The position numbers and the translations under genes were made by a program. Of a stretch of 64,000 bases of DNA, positions 28,993-38,018 are shown in pieces (position 1 is the first letter of the stretch; each line of letters opens with the position of its first letter). The DNA is from Lentzea pudingi (GTDB taxonomy: Bacteria > Actinomycetota > Actinomycetes > Mycobacteriales > Pseudonocardiaceae), in NCBI RefSeq assembly GCF_014646255.1, contig NZ_BMNC01000019.1, positions 1 to 64,000 of the forward strand, read 5' to 3'. The notes under the pieces are model-generated. The model made no database searches, was not told where the DNA came from, and saw only the letters and a program-made list of their open reading frames with translations.

Positions 28993-30072
28993 TCAGCCGG
29001 TCGGGTGCGGCTGTGGGAGTCGGACGAGGCCGTTGGCGAAGGTTTTGCCGGGGTACCACGGTGTGGTGGCGACACGGGCGAACTCGGGGATCTCCTGCAA
29101 ATGGTCGAGCATCCGGCGGCGTTGGCGCTGGTCCGGGAGCGGGCGGTGCATGGTGAGGAGATTTTCTCGAACGTGGGCGGGATTGGTTGACGCAGGGAGG
29201 ACGCACGTGACCGCGGGGTGTGCGGCGACGTAGCTCAGGAAGTACTGGGCCCATGACTCACACCCCTCGTCCTGGGCGAACCGCGGGACGGAGTGGCCGG
29301 TTACGGCGTGGTGGAGGCGTCCTTTCTCCAGAGCCATGTTGACCATCACTGCGACGCCGTTGTCCGCCGCGATCGAGAGCAGCCCGTCCTCGACCGAGCG
29401 CTGGAACATCGAATAGCGGACCTGGATGACGTCGATCGCGCCGGTCTCGATGAGCGGGCGCATCCCGGCGTACTGGTAGGGCTCGTGGGAGGTCAGGCCG
29501 ACGTAGCGGATCGCGCCCTGTGCCTTCAACCGGTTGAGCACCGGCAGGATCATGCCGACGTTGGTCATGCTGTGCACACCGACCAAGTCGAGCCGCCGGC
29601 GATGCAGACGCTCCTGAGAACGGGTGAACTGGCGCACCGCATGGCTGTCGTCGAACGCGTATTCTCCGCAGTTCCAGCTCTTGTCGGCCAGGAACACCCG
29701 GTTGGTGAGACCCAGCTCGCGCAGGTACTGGCCGGTGTTCGTCTCGGCCGCTCCATAGAGCGCCGAGGTGTCGATCACCCGGCCACCGCCGTCGAAGAAC
29801 TCGCGGAGCACGACGGGGATGAACGACCGGTCGGTTTCCGGTCGGCGGTCGAAGGTCATGAACGTGCCGAGTCCGATCACCGGGATAATGCCTCCGGAGT
29901 CGGGCAACGGACGGGTGACCGGTCTGGAGCCACCCCGAAGGTGGTCGGCGGCCGCGACGCCGGGAATCCCGATCGCCAGCGCGGCGGCACCAGTGGCGGC
30001 GAGCACTCCGCGCCGGGAGACCATACCCTGGGTGCGGCCGTCGTGGGTGGAAGGAGGGGTTGTGCTTTCCAT
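28993..30072 (-). CDS. Tat-exported aldo/keto reductase
   Basis: 359 aa. The N-terminus has a twin-arginine signal (SRRGVLAATGAAALAIGIPG), so a folded, cofactor-loaded enzyme is probably exported. The AKR barrel shows VIGLGTFMTF, the catalytic set Asp (VIDTSALYG), Tyr (SALYG), Lys (FLADKSWN) and His (LVGVHSM), and YVGLTSHEPYQY, then ADNGVAVMVNMALEKG. The reaction is NAD(P)H-dependent carbonyl reduction; substrate unknown. It is divergent from the AraC gene 130 bp away. An in-frame ATG at 30024 (MVSRRGV) is an alternative start. Confidence 0.82.
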   Translation of the reverse strand: MESTTPPSTHDGRTQGMVSRRGVLAATGAAALAIGIPGVAAADHLRGGSRPVTRPLPDSGGIIPVIGLGTFMTFDRRPETDRSFIPVVLREFFDGGGRVIDTSALYGAAETNTGQYLRELGLTNRVFLADKSWNCGEYAFDDSHAVRQFTRSQERLHRRRLDLVGVHSMTNVGMILPVLNRLKAQGAIRYVGLTSHEPYQYAGMRPLIETGAIDVIQVRYSMFQRSVEDGLLSIAADNGVAVMVNMALEKGRLHHAVTGHSVPRFAQDEGCESWAQYFLSYVAAHPAVTCVLPASTNPAHVRENLLTMHRPLPDQRQRRRMLDHLQEIPEFARVATTPWYPGKTFANGLVRLPQPHPTG

Positions 30073-30202
30073 GGATCACATGGTGAGCCGATGTCCGCGT
30101 CGAGTCTTTCACTTTGTTGCGCCGCTTGCAGATTCGCGGACTTCTCCTGGGTGAAGCCCCCGGCTCACACGGTGCTAACGAGCCTGTCCGAACACTGGTG
30201 TT

Positions 30203-31063
30203 GTGACAGCCGTGCGCGAACCGGGTGGCCGGTATCTTCAGCTGCGCGAGTACCGTTGGGCGGGAGTCGGCCTCGAGGTAGCGCGGTGGCAGAGCGGCCC
30301 CGCCACCGAGGGCGTGTGCCAGCTTTCCGAGCACCTTCTTCTGGTCACGCTCGGTGGGGTGACCAGCCGCACGGAGGCACGGATCGAGGACGGCCACAGG
30401 TACGCGGGTGCGGACTTTCCCGGCGCGGTGACGTTCATCCCGGCCAACCGACGTCGCGTGGCGCGCCACGGCCGCGGTCTTCTCGACTATGTGACCATCC
30501 GGCTCGATCCCGCCCAGGTGCCGGCCGGGGCCGGTGACGGCGTCGAGTTCATCGGGTTCACTAACCGAGTCGACCCGCTGGTCCGCCAGCTCACGCTCGC
30601 GCTGCGTGACGAGGCGACCTCCGGCGGTGTGGCCGGCCAGCTCTTCGTCGATGGCGTCACGACCACGCTCGCGCTGCATCTGCTGCGCCGCTATTCCAGC
30701 CGGGTGAACATCTCGGCTGCGCCGACACCGGCCCTCGCCGGAACACGGCTGCGCGAGGTGTTGGAACATATCGACGACGAGCTCGGTGGCGACCTGCGCC
30801 TCGACCGGCTGGCCGGTGTCGCCGAGTTGGATCGCCACCAGTTCGGCCGCGCTTTCAAGAAGGCCATCGGGGTGTCGCCGCACCGGTATGTGCTCCAGCG
30901 CCGCGTTGAAAGGGCGGCCGAGCTGCTCACTCGTTCCGACCGGCCGATCGCGGAGATCGCCCTGTTGGTCGGCATGTCCAGCCAGAGCCACCTGACCACA
31001 GTGTTCCGCCGGGTCTTCGGCGACACTCCCCATGCGTACCGTCGCGCCACACGCCACGGCTGA
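30203..31063 (+). CDS. AraC family transcriptional regulator
   Basis: 286 aa, GTG start. The N-terminal cupin-like sensor is followed by a C-terminal double helix-turn-helix (about residues 175-285): LRLDRLAGVAELDRHQFGRA and IAEIALLVGMSSQSHLTTVF, then FGDTPHAYRR. Divergent from the aldo/keto reductase gene and likely its regulator. Its 3' end abuts the cut end of the sigma-like gene. Confidence 0.88.
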   Translation: MTAVREPGGRYLQLREYRWAGVGLEVARWQSGPATEGVCQLSEHLLLVTLGGVTSRTEARIEDGHRYAGADFPGAVTFIPANRRRVARHGRGLLDYVTIRLDPAQVPAGAGDGVEFIGFTNRVDPLVRQLTLALRDEATSGGVAGQLFVDGVTTTLALHLLRRYSSRVNISAAPTPALAGTRLREVLEHIDDELGGDLRLDRLAGVAELDRHQFGRAFKKAIGVSPHRYVLQRRVERAAELLTRSDRPIAEIALLVGMSSQSHLTTVFRRVFGDTPHAYRRATRHG

Positions 31064-31085
31064 CGACAGCACTGCGGCGCGCCGA

Positions 31086-31930
31086 GCGCTGACAACTTTG
31101 GCCTGGCCTTCGTCGCCCAGGACGATCCGGGTCGCGACCTCACGCAGGTTGTCGGGCAGGCCTTTGAGCGTGTCCAGGACGAACTGGCGCGAGACCACCG
31201 ACTCGCCGGGGTCCTCGCCATCGCTTCCGAACGGCTGTCTGCCCAGGTCATCGGCGTTGAGTCCGTAGCCGTGCGCCTGGCGCCAGGCCTCGCGCGCTGT
31301 CCGCCACTTGCGGAAGATGTTAGGGAACTCGTTGAGCGTCGCGCCGACAAAGTAGGTGAGCAGGCTGGCCCCGCCCTCGTGCGTCCAGCCGCGCTGCACC
31401 AGGGCGCGCTCGCAGAACACCGGCAGCGCCTTGGCGATGGTCTCGCCGGCCAGGCTCAGCCGCTCGTGCAGATGTTCGTCGAGGCTTCCGGCGAGGTAGG
31501 CCTGGTCCATCGCGTCGGCGGTGACCGGACGGCCGCGCTTCATGCAGTACTCGAAGATCACGCCCCGGCGCAGCCACGACCGCAGGATCGGCAGCGCGTA
31601 CGCGACGAGCTCGGCCTGGGACACCTCGTACTTCGGCCCCGCGAAGCCGTCCTCGGCGAGCTGCATGACCAGGACCGCATCCTCGGTGCGGCGCTGCAGG
31701 CTCGCGGCCGCGGCCTCGACGTCGGCGGCCTCCTTGCCGGTGATGTGCTCGGCGCGCAACAGCGCCTTGAGCGACTCCGGGTTGAACAGCGCGGCCGCGA
31801 CGGCCGCGTCGAACGACGCGCCAGCGTCCTCGGAGGTCGTGAACTGCGCGTTCGCGGTCGAGTTTCCCAGTTGTAGGTGCGTAACAGCAGGCGGCGACCC
31901 CGCGCCGACCGACTGCTCACCACCCACCAC
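31086..31930 (-). pseudogene. Sigma-factor-like regulator missing its 3' end
   Basis: About 280 codons from the GTG at 31930 (GGGAG upstream). It has an all-helical regulator-like sequence including LTYFVGATLNEFPNIFRKWR and VVSRQFVLDTLKGLPDNLRE, resembling sigma region 2 to region 4 in accessory actinobacterial sigma-like proteins. The final helix-turn-helix expected after VLGDEGQAKVVSA is missing: the frame runs instead into antisense of the AraC gene without a stop for 1.8 kb. This looks like a deletion or rearrangement joint at about 31065-31095. Family assignment is moderate. Confidence 0.5.
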
Positions 31931-32169
31931 CGCGCACTCCCACTTCTCGCTCTACAGACGACCCGGTGACCCACCGAGACGTCCCTTAAGGCCTTGGCCC
32001 CAAGCGACCTCTCGTAGGTCAGCGAAAACGACCTACCCCACGACTTTTTCAAGATCTTTTACGGCTGGGTTCCGATAAGAAGAACGTGGGGCTACCAGCG
32101 CGGACGCACCTAGACCCGGCACAGCCGGGCCTTGCTCCGGACGATCAGTTTCAGAGGAGAAGAAGGTAC

Positions 32170-32379
32170 ATGTCCCGCGACGACTCGGAGTTCTCCAAGC
32201 CGCTGCTGAGCCTGCGGGCCGCAGTGATCCTGCTGCTGGCGCTGCTCGCCGGCGCCGCGACCGCGGGGCTGATCCTGCTCGCCGACCAGCCGCCCGCCGC
32301 AGCTGTCCTCGGCGGATGCGCGGCTGTGGCGGGCGCGGTGAGGTTCTTCAGCGGCCTCATCGGCCCGAACAACTCCTGA
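32170..32379 (+). CDS. Small membrane protein
   Basis: 69 aa from the ATG at 32170, with GGAGAAGAAGG upstream. Two hydrophobic helices (residues 15-37 and 44-62) and charged ends. A perfect hairpin follows the stop. It is divergent from the sigma-like gene. I do not recognise the family. Confidence 0.6.
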   Translation: MSRDDSEFSKPLLSLRAAVILLLALLAGAATAGLILLADQPPAAAVLGGCAAVAGAVRFFSGLIGPNNS

Positions 32380-32382
32380 CCA

Positions 32383-32425
32383 GGGTCGTGGTGCTGACAT
32401 GAGCCCCGCGTCAGCACCACGACCC
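32383..32425 (+). terminator. Strong hairpin terminator
   Basis: A perfect 16-bp stem, GGGTCGTGGTGCTGAC and its complement, with an 11-base loop, starting 4 bp after the stop codon of the small membrane protein gene. Confidence 0.75.
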
Positions 32426-32782
32426 CGCCACCACCTCAGCGGCCGTTGGCGCTGGGCATGACGCACGGCATGACCGAGCTGATGGTGCTTACCAAGTCAC
32501 GAGCCTGATCTCACCACGAAACCCAGTAGCCCGGTTCTGCTCCGACAGTGTTGAAGCCCGCCACCCTGCCGGAGAACCGGACCTCATCCGCCCGCCCAGT
32601 TCGAAGGCCGGAACCGGGCCGCCGTCGTCGGGCACCAGGGTGAAGGACACCGTGTCGGCTGCCTCCTCGTCGCGTTTCGCCACACGCCAGGGACGCCACA
32701 GCGTCTCGGGGGGTGACGCCCGCGGTCTGGAACAGACGTGCCTCGGCGGCGATCAGCGAGACCGTGAACAGCAAGTCAGAGA
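32426..32782. other. Intergenic region, nothing recognised
   Basis: About 360 bp between the hairpin and the stop of the HNH-like gene. No conserved frame or further repeat was seen. Confidence 0.4.
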
Positions 32783-33664
32783 TCAGGGGAGCTTTCCGTG
32801 GACCATGACGGGTTCGGCATCCGTCCCTGCCTCTCCATGTAGCTCGGTCCAGGAACCGCGTTCGAGTGACAGCATCGGATGGGTGAAGGTGGGGAGGTTT
32901 CGAGTGAGGGATCGGAGATCGACGCTCGTGCGGTCCCGTGAGTAACGGACCCAACTGGAAGCGTCGGTCAGGTACTGGGTGTCGTCCGCTCCCAGTTCTG
33001 GCGTGTTGTCGATCGGCACGAGGGCCCATACCAATGGGGGGAAGACGATCTCTGCGAACGGGAAGTGAACAAGACGTCGTCCCAACACTTTCATCATGGA
33101 CACGCCGCTGGTAAGCAGACCGCGATGGTCAAGATCGGGTGTGGTGAGCCCCAGCTTCAAGGCGACTTTGCCGGGCCAGCGGATGTGCTCGGCCTGGTGC
33201 ACGAGGTCGTCGGCAAGTTCTGGGAAGAGGACGCGTAACCGGGGATGTATGCCGAACATCCCGTACAGGACGCACTTGGCGACCAGCTGGGGAGCGAAGA
33301 ACACCGCTGGTGGTTCGCTACGGATGATCTGCATACGCTTGGCGAACGGCGACGTCATCAGCGCAACTTGCCTGGCGAAATCGGCGTATGCCTTGTCGTA
33401 CAAGGATCCCGCCAGGTTGTTGCAGTCGCCGCAAAGGCCGCGCACCCACATGCCGCCATCGGACCACCTGCCTTGCCTGCGGACGCCGCCCTGATCGATG
33501 ACGTCCGGGGCTCTCTTCACAGCGCTGGTATTTCCGGACGCTTGCGGGGGCACATGGGCCTTGGTCGGCATCCGGAACTGGCCGCACAGTCCGCAAGCCC
33601 GGCTTGCTCGCGAAGCCAGCATCGTCCCGACCTGGGTTAACGCCGATGACACTGGTGCCTCCAT
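32783..33664 (-). CDS. HNH-like zinc-finger protein
   Basis: 293 aa. Residues 20-90 contain CGLCGQFRMPTKAHVPP (Cys24, Cys27, His37) and RGLCGDCNNLAGSLYDKAY (Cys78, Cys81, Asn82), a split zinc site with the H...N arrangement of HNH nucleases. The rest is unrecognised. It follows the kinase gene on the same strand after 54 bp, suggesting joint expression. Nuclease activity is inferred from the motif only. A second start at 33622 is possible. Confidence 0.55.
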   Translation of the reverse strand: MEAPVSSALTQVGTMLASRASRACGLCGQFRMPTKAHVPPQASGNTSAVKRAPDVIDQGGVRRQGRWSDGGMWVRGLCGDCNNLAGSLYDKAYADFARQVALMTSPFAKRMQIIRSEPPAVFFAPQLVAKCVLYGMFGIHPRLRVLFPELADDLVHQAEHIRWPGKVALKLGLTTPDLDHRGLLTSGVSMMKVLGRRLVHFPFAEIVFPPLVWALVPIDNTPELGADDTQYLTDASSWVRYSRDRTSVDLRSLTRNLPTFTHPMLSLERGSWTELHGEAGTDAEPVMVHGKLP

Positions 33665-33718
33665 CTGGCCGAACTCGCCCAGCCTGTCCGGTTGAATTTC
33701 TGTCGCAAGCTAACGCAG

Positions 33719-35248
33719 TTAGTTCTTGCGCCAGCTGCCGTCCGGCGACCGGTCGGGCATGTGGCTTGGGTGCCGAAGCTGGCCGGTCGCACCATCGCCG
33801 AACCATCCGGCCCACCGGGTCACGAACTCGTCCATGTCGCCGACACCCAGTGGGGTGAACGGCCACGCCAGCTGCCACTCGGCCATACCGGAGCCGATCG
33901 CTTTGGCTGCGTGCTCGCTGGGATCTATCGCGAACGGATCGAGCCGACCACGCTTGGGGACGTACGCGGCGACCATGAACGCCGTCTCGAACCACTGGAA
34001 ATGGTCGGTCTCGTGGGCATCGCAGTACCACAGCGAGTGCTGACGGCCCTCGTACTCAAACCGGTCCGGAGGGATCCGGATGGTGACCTCTGCGTGCGCG
34101 ATCACGCTGAACGCCGGCGGCTGCCGTCTGCCCCACGGGTTCGCCGAGGTCGCTGTGGCATCAGAGATGCTCAGCACGGCGTCGCACAAATTCAGCGCCC
34201 AGCCGCCAACGATCGAACGCGCCTCTGCCGCGGTGAGGGTGGCGTCGAGTGCCCTGCCATCGCCTATGAGGCGCACCTGCCTCGCCGTGGGGGCGGCGTC
34301 GAGCACGGCCTCTTTGAACATCGCCGACACCCGGTCCAGGTTCGCCTTGGCCGCGGTGAAGAGCTCCTGCCTGCTCTCCGCTTCTGTGCGAGCTTGTGAC
34401 GCGTCTCGGGCGGCTTCGCCGCGGCGAATGGCCTCGGCGCGGTTGGCTTCCTGCAGGCGAGCCAGGCCACCGGCGGGTACCTGCTGTTCGATCTTCGTCA
34501 GCCTGGTGACCACGTTGGCCGGCCTCGGACGAGCTGCTGCAGCTTTGGTCAGGCACTCCTCCACCAGTGCCGCTAGCAGCGCCGGAACGGCCTCCAGGTG
34601 GGCCGGCATGTCCTCAAGGTGCTGGTGCCGCACCTCATCGTCCGTGCCGACGAATGGCCGCTTGCCCGCCAGCAGCTCGTAGGCGATCACGCCGAACGAG
34701 TAGATGTCGGTCAGACTCGTCGCACGCTCGCCGCGCCACCGTTCCGGTGCGACATACGGTGGCGAGCCCGCGTACTTGCGCGTCACCGTCGCGGTCGCCG
34801 CGTCGGCGTACCGTGCGATGCCGAAGTCCGCCAGACACCAGCGGCCCTCCAACAGCAGCACGTTCGCCGGCTTGAGGTCTCGGTGCACCACACGGCCGTC
34901 CAGATCGGCCAGCGTCTCGGCGATGTCGGTCAGGATCGCCACAGCCTCGGCCGTGTCGAACGGCCCGCCGCGCTCGTCGAGGTGCTCCTTGAGGGACTTC
35001 TGCGCGCGAGACATCACAAGCACCCAGTGGTTCTCGGTCTCCCCCTGGTCGATCACGGGCACGACGTGCCGGACACCGGACAGGTCGTTGCCGAACAGCG
35101 CTTCGCGCTCCGCACCCGGCTCTTTGGGGACGAGCTTCGCGACGGCTTGCTCACCCTGCGCCGACGTCGCCTCGTAGACCTGGCCGTAGCCGCCTTCCCC
35201 GATCCGATCTCCGATCGACCACTCGTGGTCGCGAAGCTTGACCTGCAT
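33719..35248 (-). CDS. Cytoplasmic Ser/Thr protein kinase with unknown C-terminal domain
   Basis: 509 aa from the ATG at 35248, which has AGGAAG 8 bases upstream; longer alternatives at 35254 and 35308 fit less well. The kinase domain (residues 8-270) has the glycine loop GEGGYGQV, AVAKL (Lys38), VVHRDLKPANV (Asp124), DFGIA (141-145) and SPPYVAPERW. A Glu/Arg/Ala-rich helical linker (280-340) leads to a roughly 190-residue domain I do not recognise. No transmembrane helix is present, unlike the typical PASTA-type actinobacterial kinases. It forms a pair with the HNH-like gene. Confidence 0.82.
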   Translation of the reverse strand: MQVKLRDHEWSIGDRIGEGGYGQVYEATSAQGEQAVAKLVPKEPGAEREALFGNDLSGVRHVVPVIDQGETENHWVLVMSRAQKSLKEHLDERGGPFDTAEAVAILTDIAETLADLDGRVVHRDLKPANVLLLEGRWCLADFGIARYADAATATVTRKYAGSPPYVAPERWRGERATSLTDIYSFGVIAYELLAGKRPFVGTDDEVRHQHLEDMPAHLEAVPALLAALVEECLTKAAAARPRPANVVTRLTKIEQQVPAGGLARLQEANRAEAIRRGEAARDASQARTEAESRQELFTAAKANLDRVSAMFKEAVLDAAPTARQVRLIGDGRALDATLTAAEARSIVGGWALNLCDAVLSISDATATSANPWGRRQPPAFSVIAHAEVTIRIPPDRFEYEGRQHSLWYCDAHETDHFQWFETAFMVAAYVPKRGRLDPFAIDPSEHAAKAIGSGMAEWQLAWPFTPLGVGDMDEFVTRWAGWFGDGATGQLRHPSHMPDRSPDGSWRKN

Positions 35249-35254
35249 CGGCAT

Positions 35255-35796
35255 GACTTCCTGTTCGACGAAATCGAAAGCAGCAACGCTACCGGGCACC
35301 CCCGACACATCCGGACGGGCGACGTGACACCCCCGAGGAGGGGGCCCTGCCCGCCGTTGGCAGCACCGTGACGGTGGCGCCGGGTCCGATGGGCGGCGCG
35401 CACGTGTAGTACGGCTGGGACGGCAACCTCAACGCTTACTTCTCAGTCGACCTGCTCCGTCGCGGCTTCCCCACTGCGGATGCCCTGCGACAGCTTGATG
35501 TCGCAGCGCCGACAACGGCAGCCCGAGAGGCGGCGCTTCCCAGGCTCAGGGCGCGAGCCCGAGCGCCAATTGCGTCCGACGAACGACAGTCCAGGTTCGA
35601 TCCAAGCGGCAAAGTGATCGGAAATATTGTCACTTGAGCGGTTCGATCGACGTCAGCCATGTGGAAGTACTAGCCATTTCCACGAAATTCGACCTGACTC
35701 CCGAGCAGTGGGTGCCCCGCTCACCCGGCTGCACAACAAGCAACTTCCCGAACTCGAACTGCTGGACTGGGCGGGCGGGTCTTCCCGCCGCGCAGT
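35255..35796. other. Intergenic region with weak coding traces
   Basis: About 540 bp. The plus strand has a protein-like run (YGWDGNLNAYFSVDLLRRGF) flanked by stops, probably a decayed gene. Nothing could be assigned. Confidence 0.35.
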
Positions 35797-36288
35797 TCAT
35801 TGAGCCGGTACGGGATCAATAGGTGTCGGTCGCGCTACGCGGATCACGCTCTGGGCTCGGTCTTCGAGCTTGGCCGACACCTGCTGTCCCTCCCACGCGA
35901 GGACGTCGAACGCGCCGAGATCGGCCAGCGCGGTGAATGCACGGTCCGCTGAGGCGACAGCGAACGTGCGGCAACCCTGCTGATAGGCGTAGCGCGCGTG
36001 GCTGATCAGTGCGAATTCGGCGGCGTTGTCGTGCTGCTCTACCCGCCAGGCCGCAACACCCAGCTCGGCGAGCACGCTCACGACCGTGTCTTCGACCGGA
36101 TCGGCTTGGGCGTGACTGGCCAGGGCGTGGTGTACCGGCCCGACCGCCTGCAGGAGGGCGTGGACCTTCGCACGCAGGATGCGCGAACGCACGTGGATCG
36201 TGCCAACGGCGTTCTCCAGGTCGATCAGCAACACGCGGTCAGAGGCTTCCACCCCACGGATTCTGCGACCCCCACCGCGTTCCGGCAC
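35797..36288 (-). CDS. NYN/PIN-like nuclease domain protein
   Basis: About 163 aa from the GTG at 36288 (GGGGA upstream); GTG 36252 and a frame to 36405 are alternatives. RVLLIDLENAVGTIHVRS opens the fold with its acidic residue. VEQHDNAAEFALISHARYAY and TFAVASADRAFTALADLG match the NYN-type pattern of metal-dependent RNases with alternating strands and conserved Asp. The target is unknown. Such proteins are found both in RNA turnover and in defence loci. It stands alone between the kinase pair and the integrase region. Confidence 0.55.
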   Translation of the reverse strand: MPERGGGRRIRGVEASDRVLLIDLENAVGTIHVRSRILRAKVHALLQAVGPVHHALASHAQADPVEDTVVSVLAELGVAAWRVEQHDNAAEFALISHARYAYQQGCRTFAVASADRAFTALADLGAFDVLAWEGQQVSAKLEDRAQSVIRVARPTPIDPVPAQ

Positions 36289-36426
36289 GGCAAGTCCCCG
36301 ACCGGGTGACCTGGCGGCGGTACCCGTGACCGCACCGCACCCACGCCGATGAACGCCCAGCTCTACACCGCACAGCAGCGCATCGTCCGCGCCGTCGCCA
36401 ATCATGCACAGACCGCGTGGCGTACT

Positions 36427-36687
36427 TCACCGCTGACGAACTGCCTCTGCTGCGGCCACCCCTTCCGGTGCCGCGCAGGGTGTTCTCAATCTGGACGTAG
36501 CCGCCGTGTCGGCCCAGATGCTCACGCCGGCCGCCACGACCACCCAGCCCACGCCGACGCCCACGGGCCAGAGCACCGCCTCGGTCACCGCGATCAGCAC
36601 GTTGATCACCCCGGCCGCCAGCAGCGCGCCCACCGCCAAGACGAGCACGGTCCGCGCCCAGGCACCGGACACGACCCCTTCCCTCAT
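36427..36687 (-). CDS. Small two-helix membrane protein
   Basis: 86 aa from the ATG at 36687, preceded by GGAAGGGGG. Two hydrophobic segments (TVLVLAVGALLAAGVINVL and LWPVGVGVGWVVVAAGVS). No family recognised. Confidence 0.45.
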   Translation of the reverse strand: MREGVVSGAWARTVLVLAVGALLAAGVINVLIAVTEAVLWPVGVGVGWVVVAAGVSIWADTAATSRLRTPCAAPEGVAAAEAVRQR

Positions 36688-36744
36688 CCCGTGCCCCCTT
36701 CCACTACTCGCCGGTATAGGGGTGTATCGCCTGGTGAGCGGCAC

Positions 36745-37032
36745 GGGTTACGTAAAGGACCTTGCCCATGGCAGGACCTGAACAGCTGCAGATCCATTCG
36801 GCGCTGATGACCGGGCTGAGGTGCGATGCGGAACTGCGCGGTACCCTCGCCGTGACCAGGGCTCCCGTTTCACCAAACGGGAAGCCGCGTAGGGCGGAAC
36901 GCCAAACACGTCCCAGCTCGGCACCACGCCCTGAGAAGTGGCTCACCACCCGCTTCAGCTCCACCCGCTTCGCCGAGTAGAAGCGGCCACGCAGCCTTAC
37001 CACCTGCACAAGACCAAGACCAAGACCCGAAT
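36745..37032. other. Intergenic region, nothing recognised
   Basis: Short plus-strand frames exist, but none shows a ribosome-binding site with protein-like composition. Confidence 0.3.
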
Positions 37033-37086
37033 ATGACACGTCACCGCTGGCCACTCGGGGTCGGCGCAGGTGGAGTGTGCGTTCGG

Positions 37087-37464
37087 ATGCCTTGGTGGAC
37101 GACGGCCCTTGGTGGCCTGATTGGTGGACGCGGGTTCCTGACCCGGACGGTCGACTGGTGGGACAACGCCGGTCGACGGAGGTTTCTGCGCGAGGTTGTG
37201 AACACTCACGGCCCCGAAGGCGCACTCACTGTCGCGCGGGCAATCGCGATTGCGGAAGGACGCGCTGACGTCGGCGAACCTGGTCGTCCTTCCTCTGCAG
37301 ATCCGCCGATCCAGGCGACCGCCGCTCGCGAACAGCCGAAAGCGATCGCGCCTGTGGACCCTGCACCTCCCGACGTCTCCGCCGAGCTGACACCTTCGTA
37401 CAACTCCGCCGAGCCGCCGCTGCAACCCGTTCCGCCTTCAGATGCATCCGCACCGCTGAGTTAG
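37087..37464 (+). CDS. Hypothetical small protein
   Basis: 125 aa if started at the ATG at 37087. The first 55 residues (MPWWTTALGGLIGGRGFLTR, VDWWDNAGRRRFLREVV) look protein-like and helical; the second half is Pro/Ala-rich. An upstream start at 37033 is equally possible. No family recognised. Confidence 0.35.
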   Translation: MPWWTTALGGLIGGRGFLTRTVDWWDNAGRRRFLREVVNTHGPEGALTVARAIAIAEGRADVGEPGRPSSADPPIQATAAREQPKAIAPVDPAPPDVSAELTPSYNSAEPPLQPVPPSDASAPLS

Positions 37465-37608
37465 TTGGCTCGCGCTGGCTAGGCAGAAGAAGCGCTCAAG
37501 AGCCGCCAAGGGCGATGCCGTCATCTGAAGGAGTAGCGGGTCTAGCTGCCACCATTACAGAAAACGCCGTCCGCTGAGATGGCGCTGCTGCAGCTTCATG
37601 ATCGCGGC

Positions 37609-37863
37609 CTATGTGGACTCCACACTGAACGGCCGCCGCTGTGCCTCATCAGGCGTAGCCGCGATTTCGTCAACCATCGTCAGGAGCTTCCGCGGCTCGA
37701 TCGCGCACGTCTTGTCATCGCGCCGCACGAGCATCGTCACCAGACTCAACTGCGCCGTGATGCCAGTTACGTCCGTACGGCCGTGGAGTTGATGGCTAAG
37801 CTCGACGATTTCCCGGTATACGTCAACAACAGGCAAACCGCGCCATTCCGGGGCAGCGCACAC
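37609..37863 (-). CDS. Hypothetical small protein
   Basis: 84 aa from the GTG at 37863. Composition is normal for a real protein (VVDVYREIVELSHQLHGRTD, LSLVTMLVRRDDKTCAIEPR), unlike surrounding frames. No start signal or family recognised; it may be a gene fragment. Confidence 0.35.
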   Translation of the reverse strand: MCAAPEWRGLPVVDVYREIVELSHQLHGRTDVTGITAQLSLVTMLVRRDDKTCAIEPRKLLTMVDEIAATPDEAQRRPFSVEST

Positions 37864-38018
37864 GCCGCGATGGCGTGTTTGGTGCGAGCCACACCAGCGC
37901 CCTGACAATCGGCGCTGACAGCGCCGTCGGGCCAGGTGTGCGCGTGTGGCCCGCTGAGCGGACGCACTGGGATGGTCGAGGGCCTCACGGTGGTGGATTT
38001 GGTTGGACGGCGGGGTTG

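Noticed and set aside
29258..31085. Continuation of the sigma-like frame through the AraC and reductase genes
   Set aside because: Antisense to two well-supported genes and without conserved sequence; treated as run-on after truncation.
37465..38018. Search for a tRNA gene or tRNA 3' end as integration site
   Set aside because: No cloverleaf-like sequence or CCA-flanked arm could be recognised, so no attachment site is claimed.
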